A DNA stretch of 64,000 nt from Microbacterium sp. MYb66 (GTDB lineage Bacteria; Actinomycetota; Actinomycetes; Actinomycetales; Microbacteriaceae), in assembly GCF_002979435.1 (NCBI RefSeq), contig NZ_PCOV01000008.1, forward strand, positions 103,546 through 167,545, read 5' to 3'. The translations under genes and the position numbers were made by a program. Positions 44,731 to 53,517 of the stretch are shown one piece after another. The notes beneath the pieces were generated by a model, which saw only the letters and a list, made by a program, of their open reading frames with translations, searched no databases and was not told where the DNA came from. Position 1 is the stretch's first letter, and every line of letters starts with the position of its first letter.

Positions 44731-47700
44731 ATGCATGACGACTCCGCCTTGGTCGAAGCGCGTCTCGAGCGCTTCGTGGTGGAACGTCTCCGCCCGTCGC
44801 TGCACGTGAGCACGACTGGACTCGAGCTCTCGTCGTGGACCGCCCAGGGGGAGCCGGTCTCCTTCGACGAGGCGGTGTCCCGGAGATTCGACCCGTTCCT
44901 CATCGGCACACCGTGGGGCCGCGCCTGGAGCACGATGTGGCTGCGGATCACCGGGGTGATCCCTGCGGTCGGCGACGGTCGGCGCGCGGAGCTGCTGTTC
45001 GACCTCGGGTTCGACAGCGCTGAGCCGGGTTTTCAGGCCGAAGGCACCGTGTACCGTCCCGACGGGTCGATCGTGAAGGCCGTCGAACCCCGCAACGCTC
45101 ACGTTCCGCTCGACGGCGCCGCGGGCGACGCGTTCGAGTTCTACCTGGAGGCGGCGGCGAACCCCGACATCGCCGAGGGGTTCCGGTACTTCCGGCCGAC
45201 TTCTCTCGGCGAGTGGGAGACGGCGGGAGACACGCCGCTCTACACCTTCCGTCGGGCCGACGTGGTCGTGCTCGACGAGACGGTATGGGAGCTGCTGCAG
45301 GATGTCGCGGTGCTGCGCTCGCTGCTGCACGAACTCCCGGCGCATTCGGTCCGTCGCGCGGAGATCGTCCGCGCGCTGGAGCGGATGATCGACGCCACGG
45401 ATCCCGAGGACGTCTCCGGCACGGCATCCGCCGCCCGTGCCGAGCTCGCCCTCGTGCTGTCTCGGCCCGCGTCGGCTTCCGCGCACCGGGTGCACGCCGT
45501 CGGACACGCCCACATCGACTCGGCGTGGCTGTGGCCGGTGCGAGAGACGCAGCGCAAGGTCGCGCGGACGTTCTCGAACGTGCTCGCGCTGCAGCAGGAG
45601 GACCCGGATTTCGCCTTCGCCGCGTCTTCGGCACAGCAATACGCCTGGATGAAGCAGTTCCAGCCCGAGCTGTTCGAGCGGATGCGCCTCGCTGTCGCGG
45701 AGGGCCGCTTCGTGCCCGCGGGGGGCATGTGGGTGGAATCGGACACCAACATGCCCGGTGGCGAGGCGCTCGCCCGGCAGTTCATCCACGGTAAGCGCTT
45801 CTTCCTCGAGGAGTTCGGCGTGGAACCGCTCGACGTGTGGCTGCCGGATTCGTTCGGGTACTCCGCCGCGCTGCCGCAGATAGCCAGGGCGGCGGGATCG
45901 AGGTGGATGCTGACGCAGAAGATGTCGTGGAACGAGACGAACGCGATGCCCCATCACACGTTCCAGTGGGAGGGCATCGACGGGAGCCGGATTTTCACGC
46001 ACTTCCCTCCGGTCGACACGTACAACGCACAGCTCACCGGGGAGGAGCTGGCGCGGGCGGAGCGGCAGTACGCGGAGAAGGGGCGGGCGAACACCTCGCT
46101 CGTCCCGTTCGGCTACGGTGACGGCGGCGGCGGGCCGAACCGCGAGATGCTGGCCGCAGCCGCGCGACTGCGCTCCCTGGAGGGCTCGCCCTCGGTGACG
46201 CTGTCGACTCCGCGCCGTTTCTTCGAGGCAGCGGAGGCCGAGTATCCGAACCCTCCCGTGTGGTCGGGCGAGATGTACCTCGAGTTCCACCGCGGCACCT
46301 ACACGTCTCAGGCCAGGACCAAACGCGGTAACCGCCGCAGCGAGCACGCCCTGCGTGAGGCGGAGTTCTGGGCGACGGCCGCCGCTCTTCGCGGTGCGGA
46401 CTATCCGTACGAGGAGTTGAGCGGCCTCTGGGAGACCGTTCTCCTGCAGCAGTTCCATGACATCCTGCCCGGCAGCTCCATCGGCTGGGTGCATCGGGAA
46501 GCAGAACGACGCTACGCCGAGGTGCTCGCCTCGACGGAGCGCATCATCGCGGGGGCGCTGGCGGTCGTCGCCGGTTCGGGTGAAGCCGAGCTGGTGGCGA
46601 ACGCCGGACCCTACGCAGGGGAGGGAACGGCGGCGATGGGGATCGCAGCCGTGCACGGCACTGGGGTTCCTGCGGCGGTCACGCGGACGACGAGCGGCTT
46701 CGTGTTGGAGAACGCGCACCTGACGGTGGCGATCGACGGCACGGGCCTGGTGACGTCACTCGTCGCCCGCGCGACCGGGAGAGATGCGATCGCGGCGGGG
46801 GAGCGGGGGAACCTCCTCCAGCTGCATCGCGATACGCCGACCCGATGGGATGCCTGGGACATCGACGAGCACTATCGCCGTCACGTCGTCGACGTGACCG
46901 ACGCGGTGTCCGTCGACATCGTCCCGCATCCGACGGCGGCGATCGTCTGCGTGATCCGTGAGTCGGGGGGCTCGCGGATCACGCAGACCCTCACGCTCGG
47001 TGCAGACGCGGAGGCGCTCGACATCGCGACCGCCGTGGACTGGCACGAGCGTCAGAAGCTGCTCAAGCTCGCGTTCCCGCTCGACGTGCACACGGACCGG
47101 GCGACCTCGGAGATCCAGTTCGGGCACGTGCACCGCCCCACGCACGCCAACACGTCGTGGGACGCCGCGCGATTCGAGACGGTGGCGCACCGGTGGGTGC
47201 ACGTCGGGGAGCCCGGCTTCGGTGTCGCGATCGCGAACGATGCCACCTACGGTCACGACATCACACGCTCCCCTCGCAGCGGGGGAGGCACGTCGACGAC
47301 TGTGCGGCTCTCGCTCCTGAGGGCGCCTCTCTACCCGGATCCGGAAGCGGACCAGGGTGAGCACACCTTCCTGGTCAGCGTGCGCCCGGCTTCCTCCATC
47401 GCGGATGCCGTGCGCGAGGGGTACCGGCTGAATCTGCCGCTGCGCCCGCTCCGCGGGGCGGGCCCGGTCGAGCCCCTGCTCTCCGTGTCATCCGACGCGG
47501 TGGTCGTCGAGGCGGTGAAACTCGCCGAGGATCGCAGCGGCGACGTGATCGTCCGGCTCTACGAGGCTCACGGCGGCAAGGTCGTGGCGGACCTCCGCAC
47601 GGCCTTCGGCTTCGACGCGGTCGTCGAGACCGATCTCCTCGAGCGCGAGATCACCGAGAAGGCGATCCGCGCCGTCGCCGCGCAGACCGTGCAGCTCGAG

Positions 47701-47760
47701 CTGCGAGCTTTCCAGCTGGTGACGCTCCGATTGCGACAGCCGTCTTTCGGCAGCGTCTGA
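44731..47760 (+). CDS. Alpha-mannosidase, glycoside hydrolase family 38
   Basis: A 1009-residue cytoplasmic retaining alpha-mannosidase. Zinc ligands are in HAHIDSAWLWP near residue 265, ESDTNMPGGEA follows, the nucleophile Asp is in LPDSFGYSAALPQ near 375, and the final zinc His is in FHDILPGSSIGW near 575; a long beta-sandwich C-terminal half completes the family architecture. No signal peptide, so it would act on imported or internal mannosides. The frame can be extended 20 codons to a TTG at 44671, but that TTG is part of the -35 box; ATG 44731 is the start. Confidence 0.95.
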   Translation: MHDDSALVEARLERFVVERLRPSLHVSTTGLELSSWTAQGEPVSFDEAVSRRFDPFLIGTPWGRAWSTMWLRITGVIPAVGDGRRAELLFDLGFDSAEPGFQAEGTVYRPDGSIVKAVEPRNAHVPLDGAAGDAFEFYLEAAANPDIAEGFRYFRPTSLGEWETAGDTPLYTFRRADVVVLDETVWELLQDVAVLRSLLHELPAHSVRRAEIVRALERMIDATDPEDVSGTASAARAELALVLSRPASASAHRVHAVGHAHIDSAWLWPVRETQRKVARTFSNVLALQQEDPDFAFAASSAQQYAWMKQFQPELFERMRLAVAEGRFVPAGGMWVESDTNMPGGEALARQFIHGKRFFLEEFGVEPLDVWLPDSFGYSAALPQIARAAGSRWMLTQKMSWNETNAMPHHTFQWEGIDGSRIFTHFPPVDTYNAQLTGEELARAERQYAEKGRANTSLVPFGYGDGGGGPNREMLAAAARLRSLEGSPSVTLSTPRRFFEAAEAEYPNPPVWSGEMYLEFHRGTYTSQARTKRGNRRSEHALREAEFWATAAALRGADYPYEELSGLWETVLLQQFHDILPGSSIGWVHREAERRYAEVLASTERIIAGALAVVAGSGEAELVANAGPYAGEGTAAMGIAAVHGTGVPAAVTRTTSGFVLENAHLTVAIDGTGLVTSLVARATGRDAIAAGERGNLLQLHRDTPTRWDAWDIDEHYRRHVVDVTDAVSVDIVPHPTAAIVCVIRESGGSRITQTLTLGADAEALDIATAVDWHERQKLLKLAFPLDVHTDRATSEIQFGHVHRPTHANTSWDAARFETVAHRWVHVGEPGFGVAIANDATYGHDITRSPRSGGGTSTTVRLSLLRAPLYPDPEADQGEHTFLVSVRPASSIADAVREGYRLNLPLRPLRGAGPVEPLLSVSSDAVVVEAVKLAEDRSGDVIVRLYEAHGGKVVADLRTAFGFDAVVETDLLEREITEKAIRAVAAQTVQLELRAFQLVTLRLRQPSFGSV

Positions 47761-47768
47761 ACGCCTGG

Positions 47769-48011
47769 TCAGCCGGAGAAGCGCCCCCACGGGATGTCGC
47801 GGCGCAGCGGTGTGCGAATCGGACGCTGCGTCCGGCTCCAGGCCGATGCGGAGGGCTCGTCCGCGACAGCATCGGCGGCCTCCGTCGCGTAGGCCTCGCT
47901 GATCACCGCGATCAGAGCAGCGAGCTCCTCCTCGGTGGCCGTCCCGCGCGTGATCTCGAGCATCGGAGCCTCCGGGACCGACGCCTCGACCTGTGCGTTC
48001 TGCTCGGTCAC
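47769..48011 (-). CDS. Acyl-CoA carboxylase epsilon subunit
   Basis: An 80-residue AccE-like protein. Typical features are the segment [18 protein letters not shown] and the C-terminal [21 protein letters not shown] with its Trp/Arg anchors. It stimulates the beta-alpha complex in actinobacterial acetyl/propionyl-CoA carboxylases. GTG start overlapping the beta-subunit stop (GTGA). Confidence 0.9.
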   Translation of the reverse strand: MTEQNAQVEASVPEAPMLEITRGTATEEELAALIAVISEAYATEAADAVADEPSASAWSRTQRPIRTPLRRDIPWGRFSG

Positions 48012-49597
48012 AGCGGGATGTTCCCGTGCTTCTTCGGCGGCAGGTCCGCGCGCTTGCCGCGCAGCGAGCGCAGCGCCTTCGCGATCGAGACGCGGGTGTT
48101 CGCCGGCTCGATGATTCCGTCGAGCTCACCGCGCTCCGCGGCGAGGAAAGGAGATGCCACATCGTACGTGTACTCGTTGGCGAGCCGGGTGCGCACGGCG
48201 GCGACGTCTTCTCCCGCTTCCTCGGCCTTCTTGATCTCACCGCGGTACAGGATGTTGACGGCACCTTGGCCGCCCATGACCGCGATCTCGGCGGTCGGCC
48301 ACGCAAGGTTCACGTCGGCACCGAGCTGCTTGGATCCCATCACGATGTACGCGCCGCCGTAGGCCTTGCGCAGGATCACGGTGACGAGGGGAACGGTGGC
48401 CTCGGCGTAGGCGTACAGCAGCTTGGCGCCGCGACGGATCACGCCCTCCCACTCCTGATCGGTCCCGGGCAGGTAGCCGGGGACGTCGACGAGCGTGACG
48501 ATCGGGATGGAGAAGGCATCACAGAAGCGCACGAACCGGCTCGCCTTCTCGCCGGCCTCGATGTTCAGGGTGCCGGCCATCTGCGAGGGCTGGTTGGCGA
48601 TGATGCCGACCGAACGTCCCTCGATGCGTCCGAAGCCGATCACGATGTTCGGAGCGAACAGCGGCTGGACCTCCAGGAAATCGCCCTGGTCGACGACATG
48701 CTCGATCACGGTGTGGATGTCGTAGGGCTGGTTCGTGGAGTCCGGGACGATGGTGTTCAGGACGCGATCGGCGTCGGTCGTCTCGAACTCGAAAGCGCTC
48801 TCGTACGTGGGCAGCTCGGCCATGTTGTTGTCCGGAAGGAAGCTGAGGAGCGTGCGCGCGTAATCGAGCGCGTCGTCCTCGTCCTCGGCCAGATAGTGCG
48901 AGACGCCCGAACGCGTGTTGTGCGTGTACGCGCCTCCGAGCTCCTCCATGCCCACGTCTTCGCCCGTGACGGTCTTGATCACGTCGGGGCCGGTGACGAA
49001 CATCTGGCTGGTCTTGTCGACCATGATCACGAAGTCGGTGAGGGCGGGGGAGTACACCGCTCCACCGGCGGCCGGGCCCATGATGATCGAGATCTGCGGG
49101 ATGACACCCGATGCGCGTGTGTTCAGACGGAAGATCTCGCCGTACTTGCCGAGGGCGACGACGCCCTCCTGGATCCGCGCGCCACCCGAGTCGAGAATGC
49201 CGATGCACGGCATCCCACCGGCGAGGGCGAACTCCATGATCTTCACGATCTTCTCGCCGGCGACCTCGCCCAGCGAGCCGCCGAAGGTCGAGAAGTCCTG
49301 CGAGTACACGGCGACGGTTCGTCCGTTGATGGTGCCGACGCCGGTGACGACCGAGTCGCCGTAGGGGCGGGAGCGGTCCATGCCGAACGCTGTGGTGCGG
49401 TGGCGCACGTACTCGTCGAACTCGACGAAGCTCCCCGGGTCGACGAGCAACTGGATGCGCTCGCGGGCAGTCATCTTGCCCTTCGCGTGCTGCTTCTCCT
49501 TCGCCTTCGCCTCGGCGTCGACGACGGCCTCGGTGTAGCGAGCGCGCAGGTCCGCGATCTTGCCGGCGGTGGTAAAGAGGTCGGGCTTGTCCGTCAC
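48008..49597 (-). CDS. Acyl-CoA carboxylase beta subunit (AccD5-like carboxyltransferase)
   Basis: A 529-residue carboxyltransferase that moves carboxyl from biotin to acetyl- or propionyl-CoA. Two crotonase-like halves carry the oxyanion-hole glycines: a GGARIQEGV segment near residue 135 and [11 protein letters not shown] near residue 400. It is about ten kilobases from its alpha subunit. GTG start at 49597: the TAGGGT box lies seven bases ahead and homologues begin at TDKPDLFTT. Confidence 0.95.
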   Translation of the reverse strand: MTDKPDLFTTAGKIADLRARYTEAVVDAEAKAKEKQHAKGKMTARERIQLLVDPGSFVEFDEYVRHRTTAFGMDRSRPYGDSVVTGVGTINGRTVAVYSQDFSTFGGSLGEVAGEKIVKIMEFALAGGMPCIGILDSGGARIQEGVVALGKYGEIFRLNTRASGVIPQISIIMGPAAGGAVYSPALTDFVIMVDKTSQMFVTGPDVIKTVTGEDVGMEELGGAYTHNTRSGVSHYLAEDEDDALDYARTLLSFLPDNNMAELPTYESAFEFETTDADRVLNTIVPDSTNQPYDIHTVIEHVVDQGDFLEVQPLFAPNIVIGFGRIEGRSVGIIANQPSQMAGTLNIEAGEKASRFVRFCDAFSIPIVTLVDVPGYLPGTDQEWEGVIRRGAKLLYAYAEATVPLVTVILRKAYGGAYIVMGSKQLGADVNLAWPTAEIAVMGGQGAVNILYRGEIKKAEEAGEDVAAVRTRLANEYTYDVASPFLAAERGELDGIIEPANTRVSIAKALRSLRGKRADLPPKKHGNIPL

Positions 49598-49604
49598 GGA
49601 TTCC

Positions 49605-49610
49605 ACCCTA
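49605..49610 (-). promoter_or_regulatory. Putative -10 box of the accD/accE operon
   Basis: TAGGGT on the minus strand, seven bases before the GTG at 49597. Confidence 0.45.
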
Positions 49611-49687
49611 TCGTCGGGTCGGCTCCGTCTGTTGGATGCTCGGCACAACGGGTCGCGTGATCCTTTGGCGATCCGGGCGCAGTGCGC

Positions 49688-50626
49688 TCACTCTTCGGTG
49701 TCGCCCGCTTCCAATTCCTGGTCCGTCTTCGGCGCCCGCCCGAGGGAGCGCACCTTGCGCCCGGCCCACTCCACGCCGCGGACGGTCGTGCCCGCGGCAC
49801 CGGCCACCGCATTGCCGGCGTAGCGTGCGCCCCGCAGCATCCGCAGCTCCAGCTTCTCTGCACCGGGCACGGGTTCGAGCTCGAGCGGCAGATCGATGGG
49901 TGCGGCGCCGAAGGCCCGGTGAGACGTGGTGAGCACCCGCCGTCCGAGGATGTGGTTGCCCGCGCCTCCGATCGCTGCCCCGATCCCGAACGGCAGGGCC
50001 TTGCCGACGACGGAGGCACCGCCCTTCGCGGCGAACTGCTTCACGAACATGCTCTTGAGCTGGTCGACCAGCGGGCCGACGGCGGCACGGGGGAGCGACT
50101 TCGTGACGAGCTCGCCCCAGTACGACGATCTGCTCCCGCCCCGACCCGTCACCTGGCCGGCGAGCTGTCCGACCAGGTCGACGCCCTCCTTGCCGAGCAT
50201 CAGCGTCATCACGAGCGCCCGTGCACGATCCGGATTGGCCACGGCGATGCCGTGGACCTCGGCGACGGACTGGGCGAAGAGCGCCGTCGACTCCACGAAG
50301 CCGACGGTCTCCACACCGGACAGCGCGAGAGTGATACCGGTGCCGATGCCCGGAACGACCGCCGTCGCACCGACTGCCGCGCCACCGGTGGTCACCGCGG
50401 CGAGGTAGCGCCGCTCCAGGATGCGGATGATCTCGGATGGCGATGCCTGCGGGTTGCGCAGACGGATGCTGCGGATGTGCGCGAGGACGAGCGGGCGCTG
50501 GATCGAGAGCACGCGGTCGAGACCGCGCACCATCATCGGATGCTCCGGCGATCCCGACGGAGGCACTCCCTTGTCCCACGGAGCGTCGTCCGGAAGGGAG
50601 TGGATCTTGTGCACCTTGGGGGACAT
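49688..50626 (-). CDS. Protein of unknown function with Gly/Ala hydrophobic segment
   Basis: A 312-residue protein I do not recognise. Residues 1-50 are soluble and contain a DRVLSIQRPLVLAHIRSIRLR helix; residues 70-115 are Gly/Ala-rich and hydrophobic (VTTGGAAVGATAVVPGIG), and residues 195-225 hold a second such region. No signal peptide or catalytic motif is visible. The glycine-rich hydrophobic segments recall EcsC-type membrane-associated proteins, only as a suggestion. It has its own probable leaderless promoter, and a hairpin separates it from the upstream gene. Confidence 0.75.
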   Translation of the reverse strand: MSPKVHKIHSLPDDAPWDKGVPPSGSPEHPMMVRGLDRVLSIQRPLVLAHIRSIRLRNPQASPSEIIRILERRYLAAVTTGGAAVGATAVVPGIGTGITLALSGVETVGFVESTALFAQSVAEVHGIAVANPDRARALVMTLMLGKEGVDLVGQLAGQVTGRGGSRSSYWGELVTKSLPRAAVGPLVDQLKSMFVKQFAAKGGASVVGKALPFGIGAAIGGAGNHILGRRVLTTSHRAFGAAPIDLPLELEPVPGAEKLELRMLRGARYAGNAVAGAAGTTVRGVEWAGRKVRSLGRAPKTDQELEAGDTEE

Positions 50627-50632
50627 GGACTG

Positions 50633-50638
50633 ATCCTA
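50633..50638 (-). promoter_or_regulatory. Putative -10 box of the unknown gene at 49688
   Basis: TAGGAT on the minus strand, six bases before the ATG at 50626. Confidence 0.45.
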
Positions 50639-50660
50639 AGGACTCAGCCCGCGAAAACGC

Positions 50661-50696
50661 CGAAAGCCCGGCTCCGTCAGGGGAGCCGGGCTTTCG
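50661..50696 (-). terminator. Terminator of the nucleotidyltransferase gene
   Basis: A perfect 15-bp stem (50661-50675 with 50682-50696) with a six-base loop, 11 bases after the stop of the minus-strand gene. Confidence 0.85.
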
Positions 50697-50706
50697 GGAC
50701 GGGTGA

Positions 50707-51399
50707 TCAGACGAACAGGTTCGCCCGCTCGAGGTCTTCTGCGAAGTCGATCTCGACCGCGTACAGGTCGGAGACGTCCATCGGCTCGAGCAGCAGGCCG
50801 TCTTCGGCGATCGCGAGCTCGAGGCCGCGCTCGAAGTAGTCCTGGTCCTCGACCCGCTGCAGCTGACGCATGAACGCCTTCTTGTGCGCAGACGAGATGT
50901 AGTTGATGCCGACCGCCTCGCCGAGACCGCCCTTGACGGTCTTGGACAGCTCGTTGATGAAGCCCTCGGCGGTGACCGTGTACTTGACCTCTTCGTCACT
51001 GACCTTCGAGGTGTTCACAGTCACGAAGGACTGGTCGCGCTCGATGTACTCGAGTGCGCGGCCGAGGATCATCGGGTCGAAGACCACGTCGCCGTTCATC
51101 CAGAGCACGCCGCCCTTGCCGGTTGCGCCCAGGGCGCGCAGCAGGCTCTTCGAGGTGTTCGTCTCGTCGTAGCGCTCGTTGTGGACGTAGTTGACATTCG
51201 GGAAGGCGTCGATGATGGTCTCGGCGCGGTAGCCCACCACGGTGGTGATGCGCGCGGTCGATCCGAAGGCGGCGCGGATGTTGTCGTGCTGCTGGCCCAT
51301 GATCGTGCGGCCGTCGCTGAGTTCGGTGAGCGGCTTCGGCAGGGCGCGGCCGAGGCGCGAGCCCATGCCGGCTGCGAGGATGACGGTCTGAAGAGTCAC
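50707..51399 (-). CDS. Sugar/alcohol-phosphate nucleotidyltransferase family protein
   Basis: A 230-residue NTP transferase. LAAGMGSRLG at residues 8-17 is the nucleotide loop, PKPL follows with the conserved Lys, and MNGDVVFD near residue 100 contains the metal-binding Asp. The short length and lack of a hexapeptide repeat resemble LicC-type CTP:phosphocholine or inositol-phosphate cytidylyltransferases rather than sugar pyrophosphorylases. No kinase or transferase partner is adjacent, so the substrate stays open. GTG start with AGGAG five bases ahead. Confidence 0.85.
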   Translation of the reverse strand: MTLQTVILAAGMGSRLGRALPKPLTELSDGRTIMGQQHDNIRAAFGSTARITTVVGYRAETIIDAFPNVNYVHNERYDETNTSKSLLRALGATGKGGVLWMNGDVVFDPMILGRALEYIERDQSFVTVNTSKVSDEEVKYTVTAEGFINELSKTVKGGLGEAVGINYISSAHKKAFMRQLQRVEDQDYFERGLELAIAEDGLLLEPMDVSDLYAVEIDFAEDLERANLFV

Positions 51400-51427
51400 G
51401 AGTGCTCCTAAAGGAAGTTGTGTTCAC

Positions 51428-51443
51428 GGTCGATTAACCGACC
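51428..51443. promoter_or_regulatory. Near-perfect 16-base palindrome upstream of the nucleotidyltransferase
   Basis: GGTCG and CGACC arms around ATTAAC (symmetric at 14 of 16 positions), 29 bases before the GTG at 51399; overlaps a TTAAT -10-like element on the minus strand. Confidence 0.35.
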
Positions 51444-51636
51444 AGACACTTCGTCGTGCCGCGTTCATGGTAGCGATTCAGGCTGGGAAGCTCGGGGTCA
51501 GGGGGCCCCTGTTGTCATTTCGTGATCGAGTACACACCGGACACACAGGGTTCCCGGCGCTGCCGGATCGTATCGGATCTGCGGGATCCGAGGACAGTTT
51601 ATTGCGCGGCGGCCTTGGCTTGCAGCCACCCATTGA

Positions 51637-51642
51637 TACCGT
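51637..51642 (+). promoter_or_regulatory. Putative -10 box of the Lys/Ala-rich ABC gene
   Basis: TACCGT with TTGGCT 16 bases ahead (51615-51620), and six bases to the GTG start. Confidence 0.5.
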
Positions 51643-51648
51643 AGGACG

Positions 51649-53517
51649 GTGACTGCCTCCCCTGACGACCGCACCGCCCAGGTGGACCAAACCGAAACCT
51701 CCCCGGAGAGCTCGTCCGCGAAGAGCGACTCTCCTTCGAAACAGCCTCCGGCATCCGCATCGGCCGCGAAGAAGACGACTGCCGTGCGCACTCCGGCGAA
51801 GTCCGCGCAGGCCAAGCGCACGCCCGCCAAGACCTCGGCGGCGAAGACTGCTGCGTCGAAGTCCGCAGCGTCCAAGGCCGGGGCGTCGAAGAGCACAGCG
51901 TCGAAGACGGCGGCCCCGAAGACGGCGGCCGCGAAGACGACAGCCGCGAAGACGGCTGCATCGAAGGCCGCGGCGGAGAAGGCGGCCCCGACCGGTGAGG
52001 TCGTGGTGGAGCCCGCTCCGAAGGCGTCGATCGACGTGACTGTCGAGAAGAGCGGGTCGGCCGGCGCGCCCGCGCGCACAGCCGCCGCCGCCCGGGCAGC
52101 TGCCGCGAAGAACACGGCGGCGCGCACCACAGCCTCGAAGGCGTCTGCTTCGTCGTCTCGGACGACGGCTGTGCGGGTCGCAGCTCCACGGGCTGCCGTC
52201 GCCGGTCAGACGAAGGCTTCGGAGTCGAGCGTGACACCGAAGCCGGCGGCGAAGTCGGCGGGGGCGAAGACCACGGCCGCGAAGACCACCGCCGCGAAGA
52301 CTGCTGCCGCGAAGACCGCTGCCGCGAAGGCTGCGGCGTCCAAGACCACCGCTCGGTCGGCGGCTGCGAAGTCGACGTCCGCGAAGGCTGCCGCTGCGAA
52401 GGCGGCTGCCACGAAGGCGGCGACGGCGAAGGCGGCTGCGGCGAAGGCTGCAGAGGAACAGGCCGCGCTGGCGAAGGCCGCTGACGAAGAGGCCGCACGC
52501 GACGCGGCACCGCGTCCGACCGTCGAGCCGGAGGCCGGTGTCGTCGAGGTGGAGCCCTTCGCTCTGACGGCGGACGAGCCGAGTGCCCCGGGCATCGTCG
52601 AGGTGCCACTGGTCGAGACTCCCGAGATCGCGGACCGTCCGGAGCCGGCGGAGACCGTCGCCGCAGCGGCGATCGAATCCCCCCCCGCCGAGGCGGACAC
52701 CCCCGCCCAGGCAGACACGGTCGCCGAGGCCGTCGGAGACGTCGACGACGCCTCGGGAGCCGTGGCGATCAGCATCCGCGGTCTGGTCAAGCAGTTCGGC
52801 GACAACCGGGCGGTCGACGGCATCGATCTGACCGTCCCCGCCGGGTCGTTCTACGGGATAGTCGGCCCCAACGGAGCGGGAAAGACGACCACTCTCTCCA
52901 TCGTCGCGGGCCTCCTTCGCGCGGACGAGGGCAGCGTCGTGATCTGCGGCATCGATCAGGCGGCACATCCGCTGGGCGCCAAGCGGGTGATGGGCGTGCT
53001 GCCTGATCGGCTGCGGACCTTCGACCGCCTCACCGGGCGCCAACTCCTCTACTACTACGGGCTGCTGCGCGGTCTCGCCGCGGATGTCATCGAGAAGCGC
53101 GCCGCCGATCTCGCTCGCGCCTTCGATCTCGGCGACGCCCTCAGCCGCGTCGTGTCGGACTACTCGGCCGGTATGACGAAGAAGATCATGCTTGCGGGAG
53201 CGATGATCCACTCACCCCGCGTACTCGTCCTCGACGAGCCCTTCGAATCGGTCGACCCCGTCTCCTCGGCGGTCATCCTCGACATCCTGCGCGCCTATGT
53301 CTCGCACGGTGGCACTGTCATCCTCTCGAGCCACGGCATGGACCTCGTGGAGCGCGTCTGCTCTCGTGTCGCGATCATCGTCGGCGGCGAGGTGCTCGCC
53401 GAGGGCACGATCGACGAGGTACGCGCGGGGCAGACGCTCGAGGCGCGTTTCGTCGAGCTCGCCGGTTCCAGCGGAGAGGTGGAGGGGCTCGAGTGGCTGC
53501 ACACGTTCTCCGACTGA
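51649..53517 (+). CDS. ABC transporter ATPase with a long Lys/Ala-rich N-terminal extension
   Basis: A 622-residue protein. Residues about 25-285 are low-complexity, made of AAKTT/AAKAA-type repeats rich in Lys and Ala like histone H1 tails; residues 285-370 are acidic and Pro/Val-rich; the ABC domain runs from about 373. Walker A GPNGAGKTT at 406-414, a variant signature YSAGM near 505, Walker B VLVLDEP at 525-531 and switch His in LSSHGMD. The GTG start gives an N-terminal extension about 360 residues longer than ordinary ATPases of this type. It is coupled to the membrane protein gene by a 25-base overlap. Transport substrate unknown. Confidence 0.9.
   Translation: MTASPDDRTAQVDQTETSPESSSAKSDSPSKQPPASASAAKKTTAVRTPAKSAQAKRTPAKTSAAKTAASKSAASKAGASKSTASKTAAPKTAAAKTTAAKTAASKAAAEKAAPTGEVVVEPAPKASIDVTVEKSGSAGAPARTAAAARAAAAKNTAARTTASKASASSSRTTAVRVAAPRAAVAGQTKASESSVTPKPAAKSAGAKTTAAKTTAAKTAAAKTAAAKAAASKTTARSAAAKSTSAKAAAAKAAATKAATAKAAAAKAAEEQAALAKAADEEAARDAAPRPTVEPEAGVVEVEPFALTADEPSAPGIVEVPLVETPEIADRPEPAETVAAAAIESPPAEADTPAQADTVAEAVGDVDDASGAVAISIRGLVKQFGDNRAVDGIDLTVPAGSFYGIVGPNGAGKTTTLSIVAGLLRADEGSVVICGIDQAAHPLGAKRVMGVLPDRLRTFDRLTGRQLLYYYGLLRGLAADVIEKRAADLARAFDLGDALSRVVSDYSAGMTKKIMLAGAMIHSPRVLVLDEPFESVDPVSSAVILDILRAYVSHGGTVILSSHGMDLVERVCSRVAIIVGGEVLAEGTIDEVRAGQTLEARFVELAGSSGEVEGLEWLHTFSD

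Noticed and set aside
38942..47760. Recent genomic island between the acyl-CoA carboxylase genes
   Set aside because: No mobility genes, tRNA or direct repeats at the borders, and codon use is like that of the flanks; kept only as an old rearrangement.
51780..52470. Tandem repeats in DNA that could be read as a repeat array or CRISPR-like element
   Set aside because: The repeats are in-frame codons for Lys/Ala/Thr within one open frame; there are no constant-length unique spacers.
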